From NCBI GenBank assembly GCA_030549495.1, contig JAUIRK010000892.1, forward strand, positions 1-64,000: a stretch of 64,000 bases of DNA. The letters run 5' to 3'. The translations under genes were made by a program, and so were the position numbers. The notes below the pieces were generated by a model. The model searched no databases. It saw nothing but the letters and a program-made list of their open reading frames with translations, and was not told the origin of the DNA. Positions within the stretch are counted from its first letter, which is position 1, and every line of letters starts with the position of its first letter. Source of the stretch: Nectonema munidae. Its lineage: Eukaryota > Nematomorpha > Nectonematoida > Nectonematidae. Positions 42,646-53,747 of the stretch are shown here, one piece after another.

Positions 42646-44780
42646 ATGTGCATAATTTGATAAAAATTAATTAGTAAAGACTTGGTTTATCTTTCTATTT
42701 TAATAATGACTTCCAAATAATATATGAATGTTGAGTGACCACATTAACGAGTCAAATAACAATAGAAATAATATCAATGGTTCCGCAAAATATTGTGCGC
42801 TAACGGAAACCTGAATTACCAGATTATCGAAGCATTTTAACACTCGTAAAGTTGGTTCCCTTTCATGTATAAATATATTAACTAAAAACCGGGTTATCGA
42901 AGACTGGATTAACGAGGAACGACTGTATTTAACAAATATTTTATTTAAAATTTGGTTAAAATATAGATATTCTTTAAATGGTAAATTTTATAAGATTTCA
43001 AGATTTTATAAAACATAAACACACCAGAAGCTTTTTTAATGCTATTTTATCTTTTTTTAATTCTACTCTTTATTATTCAATTATATGCAAAACATAAATA
43101 GATAAAATAGAATTTAAAAAAGGTAAAATAGATTCAAAAAAGATGAAATAACACTGAAATGGTATATTATATATTTTAATAGTGTTTACAATTAAATTAT
43201 TCAGAATAATAATTCAAGATTCATAAAATGAATACAAATTATTAAAATAATAAAATTTTATAATAAAAAAACCAAATTTGGAGGTGTATAGAAATTTAAA
43301 CAAAAAGCCAGTTATATTTAATAGTTTCCGTTTATTAGCCCTTTAACGAGTTGTTTAGTATCTTAGATTTTGCAGCTGTAAAAAAACTGTGGTTTGGTAT
43401 TTGCATATAACAATAAATGACGGGTGAAAAAAATTTATTTAAAAACAAAAGTTCAAATTCAAGTAACTTACCTTGAAAACAGAATGGAAAGCTCGGCGGA
43501 ATTTCTCTTTATTATTTTACTATATCTTTTAAAATACTTAATATACTCCAAACAATCGTTGTAGTTTGTCTACAAAGAAAACAAAAAATATTTTGAAAAA
43601 AAATTTGGAAATTCAAATATAAAACTTAACTTTACATCTATTTGGTGAAGACTAGTAACTTTAAAAGAAAGCAAAGGCTTCGTTTCTGCACTTTTGTATA
43701 GCTCATTGACCTATCATATAAAAGTTGCATGATCATACTGTAAAAAAAAATTATCTTTAACGATTTTACCTCAGAAATTATACTTTCTACCTTAGATGTA
43801 TAGTTGTTGAGCTTGATATCGATAAATATCGCCAGATTTATTACAACAACTTTTGTGTCTAAAGAAGAAAGTAAATTTTTACTTTTCATCAGCAATTAAA
43901 ACATTCAATGGTGGCAAATAAGATTTTTATACATAAAACCATTTTAACAAATATTTATTCATAGATATTCTGTTCTCATCTATTGTTATTCTTGAGAACC
44001 AATCAAATTTGAAAAATTTTTGTTTCTCAATTTTTTTAATGGGGGAACTGATAAGATAAAATATATATATTCGCTAAATCAGGACTGTAGCCGGATTTAA
44101 AAATGGGAGGAATGCTTAAGAAAGTGCAGGCATTTATATATCTCAAGCGAGTTCAAGGGAGGTGAAGAGAGTAAATAAATCATAGGATTTAATTCCTATT
44201 GCTCCCTTATTGCTAGCGTACACTAAATATTACTACGCCTATCAAATTTTAGAATGAAGGGAAAAATAACTTACATTAGCGCGAAATTATATTTCAAAAA
44301 GAACAAGGGAGTACTTAGTACTATCTTTACTTATATTCTTTGTCTGTAAACAAATGTTGCTTATAATTGTTATGTTGAATTGTAGACGGGGCTCTCTTAA
44401 ATTAAGCTATCGTGAAATGATCTTTACTTGACATACTCAGTTAGAGCTGAATCATATCACTTTGGCTCACAGTTCATTTTTGTATGGCGACGGACAAATT
44501 TAAATGGAAAAAACACGTACGAGTGAAAATTATATATAGACATTTTTTGTTTTAATTTTGGATTTGAAATTTTAATGTATTATTTGCTATCTTCATTTTA
44601 TCTTTCTATAATTTTTTATAAAAATGCCAATTTTGTTAATAAATTATTATATTGTTATGATAGTCAGTGGGTATATTAAGAATAATTATATATTATTATA
44701 TTAAGATTATGAAGATATAATGTCTACATGAGATTTTAACACATTCTGTATAAGCACATGATCAATATAAGTACACATTT
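42646..44780. other. AT-rich DNA, no gene seen
   Basis: 43060-43160 contains partial inverted repeats (ctattttatctttttt with aaaaaagatgaaata). Otherwise unremarkable. Confidence 0.5.
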
Positions 44781-44782
44781 TT

Positions 44783-45410
44783 ATGGTCCAATATTTTTCT
44801 CATTATAAATTAACACAAATTATTCGCACTAAACGGATACAATCAAGCTTTAGCAAATTTCGCAATGATGTTAAGATGTTCAGACTACGCTATCTGTTTT
44901 CAAAGCACAATGTTGAATGCCTTGAAATGCTTCGAGTCAATCTACTCTGTTCAGCCTCATCTGGACTTAAAACCTGTTGTTGAATTTACTCGTCTCACAT
45001 GTAAGCCGACAGTTGATGATGATGTAGAATGATACACCATCCAACCCTACCTATCAGCCAATCGCCGCCTTTCCCAAAATTAATGAACTCTACTTTCAGA
45101 CTAAACTGACAGCTTTACCTTGTTCCGACGAATCAAATCCGATTAATCTCATTAACTCATTGAGGCCAATCCGTGCAAATAATGGAAATGCACGACCACA
45201 TAAAATTAATATTGAATTTTCTTAAGCATGATGACAACAAATTCATTATATGTCTTGATCTTAAAATGGGCAACTTTTTACTTGCTCAACAACCAGATTG
45301 CAGAAAAATCGAAGGACAACTTTTTATTGTAATTTTAATACGTTTCGTTACATATTACATTATTCACATTATTCTCATAATTGGTTCACCACTAATTTGT
45401 TTTATATTTT
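44783..45410 (+). pseudogene. decayed coding sequence, family not recognised
   Basis: Less AT-rich than its surroundings. Several frames look coding: FRNDVKMFRLRYLFSKHNVE and MLRVNLLCSASSGLK, then PVVEFTRLTCKPTVDDDVE, then NPINLINSLRPIRANNGNA, then KFIICLDLKMGNFLLAQQ. The pieces are in consistent order on the plus strand but in different frames, as in an old pseudogene or transposon ORF. I do not recognise the protein. Confidence 0.35.
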
Positions 45411-46949
45411 AAATCTCTATAGTATATGATATAACATAGATAACCTTTTAAAAAAGGATGTATGTTTGGAGAAATTAAGTGTTTATTATATTATTATACA
45501 ATAGGCATTTTTCTTTGTTTTGAAAATAGATTTTTAAAAGGTGTTACAGTTTCACGTTTAAGTATATATAAGAAATTATATAAAGTAAAATGAGGCACCA
45601 CTGATTATAATAATAGATCTAACAAAGAAATTTTATATTTACTTTTTTTGCAATAAGTGCCTCATAACGTATATCATCAAAATATTGCAAGTTTGTTATT
45701 ATTATGTCTAAAAATGACGTATAAGCATATGAATATTGCAAGGTTGTATGCGTCCTAAAGATTATGATGAACTATTTTATTTTCTATTATTCTCATTATA
45801 AACCTTCGCTGGGACACTTCTTTACAATGAATGAAACAACGCTAACACCTAAGATATTTTAGGGCGTGATATCATGAACTTTCTCTAACAAGAATGCTTA
45901 AATTGGCTTTTGAACAAATATGCAGGAAATAATGTATATTATCAAATAACCCTTATTTTTAAAATTATTTTAAGTTTAATTCATTTCGTAAGGGGTAGAA
46001 TTTAAATATTAGCCCAATTTGTTTATAAATATTAATGAGTAAATAAAAAAATTAACAAATAGATTATTTTTTTAAATGTATACAATAAAACTAGATTGAA
46101 GTAAATTTTAGTCATGTAATAAACATTTAAGAAAGTTAGATTTAAGCCTGTTATATAATTAAAGTATGTATACAAATCGAATAAAATCTCTTTAGGCTTG
46201 CTCAAAATTAAGTAAAAAAAAGGTATTCGCGCAATCAATTCATTCTGGTGTGTGCATTTTTTTCGTAGAACGCAATAAAAATAACCACGAAAATATCATT
46301 TGTTTGGTCTAATCTTTCCATTAAATAATTTTACTTAACATTTTTTTTAATTCATAAATGAGACAAAAGAACGCTCTGATATATGATGATAGAAATTTTT
46401 TAAGCTTTAGTACTTTAAAAATATTTAATGAATAGAATAAAAATTTGTGCAAAATTTTGTCAAGAAATTTTTTTAAGCTTTAGTACTTAAAAAAATATTT
46501 AATGAGTAGAATGTGCAAAATTTTGTTAAAAAAATATTTCCTAAAACACAATATATTTTGAAATTTCTAAAAAGTAGGTATACATATAAGCTATTTTAAT
46601 TAGTTTTACATAAATATTTTACAGGATAATTATTTGTTATCCTTCAAATATCCTATTATTCACTTGAATATCAAAACTTATAAAGGGTTTTATCAATATT
46701 CCTATGTTGCCTTAAGTCAATTTTGAAAAAAATGTAACTCTAAAATATATTATTTTTATAATAAATTGTAGATAAAATAAAGCTCTTTAAGATTGTTATA
46801 ATTTGGAAATAAAAAATTAAAAGTTAAAGTTTGAAAGCTTATATTTTTATAAACTGTGTGCATATAAAGCTTATTGAAATAAAATAATAAAAATTAAAAG
46901 ACCAACATTTAAGAATAAAATGTTCACTAAGCTAAACATATTTTGAAAT
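45411..46949. other. AT-rich DNA, no gene seen
   Basis: A ~60-bp block (aattttttaagctttagtac) is repeated at about 46396 and 46470. Nothing else. Confidence 0.5.
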
Positions 46950-47860
46950 AAAAAAATTAAAAATCATTCATATTTTCCATCATGAATGCATTCTTTCCAC
47001 AGAAATATCTTTCGTTGAAGTGCAAGGATCTTCCCCTGAGTTGAAAATAACTAATTTCATTGCCTTGCAATGAAGTATTTGTTTCATTTAAGTGGGCAAA
47101 AATATCTGACATGTATACCAGTTTTAGAATAAAAACTTTATCCCTTAATTTAAAAGCTAGTTTGTGATTCTAATTAGATAAAAAACTGCAAACTTCTTCG
47201 TGCAACTCATAAAATCTTGCCAACACTTTCTCTCTTGAAAGCCAACGAACTTCAGTATGAAACAATAACGCTTTATGAGTTTTTCTCATATCTTCACACA
47301 ATAAGCTGAAAATTTAGGAATTAAGAGGCAATAAATTTAATATATAATTTTTGTCACATCATCTAGCACTTCTTTTAAATAAGGAGGTATTTATTTAATT
47401 GCAAGAGCATGTCTGTGTAAGAATTAGTATGCTAAAAATTTATAAGTTCTTATTCTTTGAGCTACAACTCCTAAATATTAAGCTGCAGCTCCATCTGTAG
47501 ATACACTCGAACAGGTTTCCCATGATATATCATTCTCTTTAAAAAAAGATAAAAGTAATAAAAATATATCTTCAACTTTTGTATGTGCTTTTAAAGGTTT
47601 ACAAAAAAATAAGTTTTCTCCAGTTTTAAAATTAAGACATAACGAACAAATACACGTAATATCGCTAAGCTCGTCATGTCTGTGGATTCGTCCATTTGAT
47701 GTAAAAATTTCAATGGGGAACAAAATAACCTCACCTCTTCGTGGTGTTCCCTGGATATATTTTAGTATAACAAACGAGGCTCTGTATTATTTTGAATATG
47801 AACCTACAAAAAAACAAATAATAAAAATTTGCCATGCAATCCACCTGGCCAGTGGCGTTA
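46950..47860 (-). pseudogene. hAT transposase (ZBED5-like), C-terminal half
   Basis: On the minus strand, FLHQMDESTDMTSLAILRVFVRYV (about 47640-47715) holds the first catalytic Asp region. The family block GENLFFCKPLKAHTKVEDIF and SWETCSSVSTDGAAA follow, with the second Asp in TDGAAA (ending near 47481). Decayed frames toward 46950 include [12 protein letters not shown] and MSDIFAHLNETNTSLQGNE. The N-terminal half lies at 50775-51400 beyond an inserted LINE. Stops and frame changes are present, and the C-terminal dimerisation domain was not found. Confidence 0.75.
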
Positions 47861-47930
47861 TCATTTTCTCACTCTTTGAATGATAATGTGAAATCAAATA
47901 AAAGAGTGAACACAAAAGAAACTAGAAAAA

Positions 47931-50750
47931 ATGAAAGAAAAGAAAAAAGACAAACATATCAAGATAGGAACTTGGAATGTGAAAGGCACTAATTAATGTG
48001 GAAAACTTCAAATAATAGTGGAACAACTGGAAGAGCAAAATGTCAGTATCTTAGGATTATCTGAGACATTTATGAAAAACCATAACGAATTCAACATGTT
48101 TACTCGAAATGGATCAAAATATCACCTACAACTCTTTGGTGGAAATAAATCAAGAAATGGTGTTGGTCTAATTTTCAAATCAACTCTGGAAAACCGTACA
48201 AAGGAATTGAAAAGCATTGATGAAACAATAATGGGGTGTCTGTTGAAAGGAACTCATAAAGACACCATTATCATTCAAGTTTATTTCCCTACTGCAGATA
48301 ACAAAGATGAGATTATTATAGAGTTCTATGATAAAATTGAGAAGATGATTCAAGATTTGTGTAGAAAAAGAGATCGTGTAGTTATAATAATGGGTGATTT
48401 CAATACAGTTATTGGAGAAAAAGCTGAAGATTCATCGTTGGAAACTATGGTCTTGAAAAAAGAAATAGCAAGGGACAAATTTTAGTTGACTATTATAAGA
48501 GAATGTCATATACAATTCGAAGTACGTATGGTTTTCAGGCTAAAAAAAGAAGACACACATGGACAAAACGAGATGGAAAAGCAAATAATCAAATTGATTA
48601 TATACTTGTTAATCAAAGGTATAGAAATAGTATCAAGAAGTGCAGACCAATCAGTCGACCATACTGTGGTACAGATCACAATATGGTTGTCGGGAATCTA
48701 AAAATAAAATTTAATAAACATTGGAAAAACAAAGTTACAAATCGAGATCACAGGTTTCCTCAGGTGAATTCAAAAGAATTAAAGAAGAAAATCAGAGAAA
48801 ACCTTGAACATGAGTGTGGAAGCTGGAATGAAACAAAAAAAGCAATCTGCGAAGCAGTAGAAGAAATTGGCAAAACTGAATATGTAGAAAGAAAAATAAA
48901 ACCTTAGATGACAGATGAGATAATGAAGTTAATTGATAAAAGAAATAAAAAGAATAAAATTAACACTGTGAAATACAAAAAACTATGCAAAGAAATTCAA
49001 AGCAAGTGTAGAGAAGCAAAACAAATTTGGTTGGAAAATGAATGTAAAGAAATTGAAGATTTAGAGAAAAGAAACAATACAAGAGAAATGCATAAAAGAA
49101 TCAAGGGGTTTGAAAACAAACAAAAAGTAAACAGAAATAATAACATATCAAACGAACATGGAAACTTACTAACAGAAAAAATTGAAATCGGAAAAAAATG
49201 GCAAAGTTATATGAACAAACTATATGGAACATCAGAAATAGAAGCTGGTAATTGCCATGATATTTATAGAAATGATGAAGAAGGGAATGAAGAATGTCTA
49301 GATAAGGAAATTAGCAAAGAAGAATACGAACAACCTTTGGGAAAAATGAAGAATCATAAGGCAATTGGACCAGACAAGATACCAATAGAGCTAATCAAAA
49401 ATGGTGGAAAAAGTTTAAATGAGAAAATGCTGAAAATTATCAATGATATTTTCATTACAGGCGTTACCTAGAGACTTTTCCATAAGTGAGTTTATAGCAA
49501 TCGCTAAAAAATCAGGCAGCACTAAATGCGAAGAACATAGAACTATTGTAATAACGTCACACGTTTCAAAGCTTTTATTTCATATCATACAAAGTAGAAT
49601 ATTTACTGTAATGAATGCAAAATTGAATACGCTGCAGTACGGATTTTTACCTAATCGTGGAACAATTGAAGCTATCACAGCATTGAAATCTATTATAACG
49701 CATAGAATTAATCAGAAACAAGAAACGTATATATGTTTTGTGGATTTTGAAAAGGCCTTCGATAAAGTAAACTACCAAACGTTGTTGAAAACTTTGATGA
49801 AAAGTGGAATATCTAGCAAATGTCTAAGAATCATTGAAAATTTATATAAAAATCAAGAAGGATATATGAAGGGTTACGAAATTTGCCAATCAAAATAAAA
49901 ATCTCCACTATTTTTCAATACCTATTCAGATTAAGCGTTCAAAGATTTGAAAGAATACTGTATACAGACAATACCGCATTATTATCTGAAAGTGAAGAAG
50001 GATTGAATAAATTACTTGAAAAGATGTATGACTTGGGTAAACTCTACAACATTACAATCAATTTGAAGAAAACAAAATGTATGAAAGTAGACAAAAATGG
50101 AAACACACACGTTTTAGTAAAAGAAGAAAAAATTGAATGTGTACAAAATTTCAAATATTTCGGAATAAACTTAACAAGATACGGAAGAGATGACAAGGAA
50201 ATAGTATGTCGGGTTGAAATGGCAAGACAAGCGTTCTATAAATATGAAAAACTTCTGAAAAGTAGCCTCAGCTTGACACTAAAACGAAAATTTTTGGGAC
50301 CATATGTATGGTCTATCTTGAGATTATGGAAGTGAAACTTGGATATTGAAAGAGAGAAGTAAAAAAAGATTGAAGCTTTTGAAATGTTGTGTTACACAAG
50401 AATCCTCAGAATATCAGTATGTGACGAACCTTGAAGTACTGAAAAGAATAAAAATGATGAACACATGTCTTTTGAAATGCATTGAAAAAAGAAAAATAGC
50501 ATTTATCGGGCACATACTGAGAGGTAGTGGCGGAGAAGAGTTGAAAGAAATCACGAACACTTTTGGATCGACAAAAGGGAAAGGAAGTGGAAGAAAAAGA
50601 ATAAATTGGTTTGACGAAGGAAGACGAATGACAGATGGAAATTATGAAGAGCTGAAAAGACTTGCAAATGATAGAGATAAATACAGAAAAAAATGTCAAG
50701 AATATATTGAAGAAAGGGTTCATGCCAACCTTCGAAAACGAAGAGGCTAA
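47931..50750 (+). pseudogene. RTE endonuclease-reverse transcriptase, disrupted
   Basis: ATG at 47931 (MKEKKKDKHIKIGTWNVKG) begins an APE-type endonuclease: GLSETFMKNH, IIMGDFNTVIGEK, then RHTWTKRDGKANNQIDYILV and GTDHNMVVG. The RT follows with MKNHKAIGPDKIPIELIKNG, EHRTIVITSHVSKLL, LQYGFLPNRGT and ICFVDFEKAFDKVNY. The segment that should carry 'RQGCxLSPxLFN' is deleted near 49895. The catalytic YADD is YTDN (ILYTDNTALLSES), so polymerase activity is lost twice over. The C-terminal region has IAFIGHILRGSGG and GRKRINWFDE, as in RTE/BovB-like elements. Five open frames and early stops break the gene. Moderate age. Confidence 0.85.
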
Positions 50751-50765
50751 AGAAGAAAATGTGAA
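47931..50765 (+). mobile_element. RTE-type LINE inserted in a hAT gene
   Basis: A nearly full-length ORF2 content (endonuclease, RT, C-terminal region) inserted in the opposite orientation between the two halves of a hAT gene. No tail repeat or target duplication could be fixed. The 3' end lies between the stop at about 50750 and the resumption of hAT sequence near 50775. Confidence 0.8.
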
Positions 50766-50774
50766 AATACCGGA

Positions 50775-51400
50775 CTATGTTCTAGTCCAGTTTTACTTCT
50801 TTTTGACAATATTCTGACATGTCACTTGCCTAGAAAGAGCTACTATTTGAAATAGGCACATATTGTATGTTGCAAACAAAATTTTTGTCGATCATACTTT
50901 CAACTAAATTTTTTGTAACGAGTTTTATCAACTTTCCAGGTATTATGTGAGCCTCGTCGTGATATGCTATCCGAAAATTAACTTTATAAGAAGCAATAAG
51001 AGCACCTTTATAATCTTCACCGGCAAAATATTTAAAAACTTTTCTTCTTTCTCTTAGTTCTTGGCTTTTATGTCTGAAATAATTAATACTCTATTTTTAT
51101 AAGTTATGAGTATTTTGTTTCTAAGTGCCGTTTGAGTTTTGCTGGAAAATGACTGCCAGTGCCACATCTTACATAAAGTCCATTGGATTTTTCCATATTA
51201 GCAAAAACCCAAATAATTTTTATCATATTTCATCTTCTTAGAAAATTCGGCAGTTTTATTATTATCAAGTTTCGATGACGAATACAATGTTCTTGAAAAA
51301 GGTTGAACCGCAGCTCCACCTGCTTTAGTCGGAGAAAGCTTAGGCTTACTTTGGTTTTCAGCAATTTTTAGCCATTTATCGATTAAACATATAAAGCAAT
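50775..51400 (-). pseudogene. hAT transposase (ZBED5-like), N-terminal half
   Basis: Minus-strand frames read DKWLKIAENQSKPKLSPTKA, then a BED-type finger with RCGTGSHFPAKLKRHLETK (about 51100-51165), then ALIASYKVNFRIAYHDEAHI and NFVCNIQYVPISNSSSF toward 50800. This is the usual N-terminal order of ZBED5-like transposases. It continues in the half at 46950-47860 once the LINE is set aside. About ten residues are missing or unreadable at the junction. Confidence 0.65.
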
Positions 51401-52180
51401 TAACTAAAGAGCAAAACTTTTACGATGTAAAAATGCATCAATATTTGGGCGAGTATTATTCATGTCAAACACAGAAAAATAAAATCGCTGTTCTTCTCAA
51501 CGGTTAAAATAGAATATTAATTATCATTCATATACGTTGTTGGTCAATTCGCAGGAACAAACTTTATTATATATTATAAATTATATTTGTATTATTACAT
51601 ATTACAATAATACAGAACCTAGCACGTGAACATAATTTGGTAAAATAGTTTTAGGCAAAAATTAGTGTAGAGATTAGTAGTGTTTGAAATTATATTCTAA
51701 GATCTAATTAAATATTTATTCTCTTATATATATAATTTCTATATTATACCTATAATAATATTCTTTATACCTCTTAGATAAACAAACTTCGAAAGAAAAT
51801 AATAAATGCCTTTTCTAAATTGTACAATTTCCACACAATCTAACTTCAAAAGTATAATGTCTAATTCTTCTTCCTCCCTCAACCACTAAAAAGATTTTTA
51901 AAATTATGTTTTTAATATATCAACTAAGATATATTTAAACAAAAATAATAATCATTTTAAATAATCTACACGTAGACATGTGCATTCATTGTGGTAAAAA
52001 TTATCTTACCTTTCAAAACTGGTGTCAAAGTGTCAACTCTATAGCAAAACTAAAAAAATGAAAATGATTAGAAAAATAAAAAAATCAATATAAGGTAAAA
52101 TTAAAAATAGCTCATAAAATAAACTCAATAGCTAAGATATCAACTTAGATATATTTAAGCAAAAACTATATAATTATATT
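51401..52180. other. AT-rich DNA, no gene seen
   Basis: Nothing recognised. Confidence 0.5.
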
Positions 52181-52945
52181 ATATAATTTAAGTTTCGTAT
52201 ATGCATAATTTGATAAAAAATTAAACATTAAAGACTAGGTTTATCTTTCTATTCTAAAAGTAAGGGGAGCTAACGATATATTTAAAAGGAATAAATATTT
52301 TTTGATTTGAACATTTTTCGTTTCTTTGATTATTTGACAAATATATTATTTAAAATCATGCAAATTGCAAAATATAGGTAATAACTTTTGTAACATCGTA
52401 TGAGGTAGAAAAATATGAACAGAAAGTTTCATATTTTTTGATTTTTTAAAGAATATTTTTCGATTCTTTGATTACAGAATTTTATTTTGATTATTTGATA
52501 AAATATATTATTTAATATCGTGAAAAAATTGCAAAAATATAGGTAATAACTTATCTAACATCCTCTCCCCGAATGAGGTTCAAACCTTACATCTAGCAAA
52601 ATATGAACTGATAGGTTGGAGATGAATCATCGCGGTATACAGATTGGAGATAAACCATCGTAGTATACAGGTATATGGGTATTAACTTATGTAGCATCGT
52701 CTCCCCGAAAGAGGTATATCAATGAACAGAAAGTTAAATATTGTCTCCCTAGTCATTTGTACATGGAATAGAAACCATCGTAGTATACATGTTGGAGATG
52801 AATCATCGTAGTATACAGGTTAGAGATGAATCATCGTAGTATACAGGTGGGAGATGAATCATCGTAGAATACAGGTTGGAGATGAATCATCGTAGTATAC
52901 AGGTTGGAGATGAATCATAGTAATATACAGGTTGGAGATAACACA
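52181..52945 (-). repeat. interspersed repeat family, copy B (inverted relative to copy A)
   Basis: From about 52244 (aaaagtaaggggagctaacg) to 52945 this is the reverse complement of copy A's arm and minisatellite. The 28-bp units sit at about 52614-52671 and 52774-52942. The copy ends at the edge of the minisatellite. Just before it, 52190-52255 (gtttcgtatatgcataattt onward) matches the sequence beyond the end of copy A in direct orientation. Confidence 0.8.
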
Positions 52946-53747
52946 CAAGTTGTCTATCCGCGTTCAACCGTACAGGTTATGAGAATATATCATTACATAA
53001 TAGAGAAGAGTTTCCTAAACTCTTCATACTGAAAAAATATTTCTTCAAATATATTATTGAGCTAGAATGTTGATGCAATCAGAATTACAAACAAAGTAAT
53101 TTGACTTAATAAAATCGTGCAGTTATGGTACGATTGAGAGCTTACAATGCAAGTATAATCTCGAGTAATAATTGTGGTGTGTTGATTGTAAAAAAAAATA
53201 AAAGGTAAATTTTTCCCATTTTTTACAGAAGAGTTTCCTAAAACTTCATACAGAAATAATATTTCTTTAAAGTGTGTGCATGCGCACGTGTGTTAGATTC
53301 GAAAATTATAATTATTTTATAAAAATATAGAAATAAATTTAGGGTATTGTAAGGGAGTAGTTTATAAAGAAAAAAAACAATATAAATTCATGAGGTTACT
53401 TATTGAGAAAAATTGATTAAAACACATTTTTTGATCTATTTATCTTATCTTTAGAAATTTATATGCAGTAAACAATAATAAAAATAATATTTATCAAAAA
53501 CATATTTTTTTCGAGGAATCAAAGTGTAAATTAAACCCGCACTTAAATTTTGGAGAACTAATTCAAAGGTTATAAGTAAAAAACGAAGGTTAATTTATAA
53601 AAAACCGAAATCTTTCGAGCTGCATCGTAAAAAAATGTTAAGGGGTAACTGACGTATTTTTACTTAAATAATTTTACAAATATGAGATTTATTTGAAAAA
53701 TATGTAAATGAAACAATGTATTTAGTTAAAAGTTAAATTAAAATAAT
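52946..53747. other. AT-rich DNA with an inverted dispersed repeat
   Basis: 53513-53615 is the reverse complement of parts of 18440-18570 (agtgtaaattaaacccgcac; aacgaaggttaatttataaa). A short duplicated block (agaagagtttcctaaa) lies near 53002 and 53227. No gene. Confidence 0.55.
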
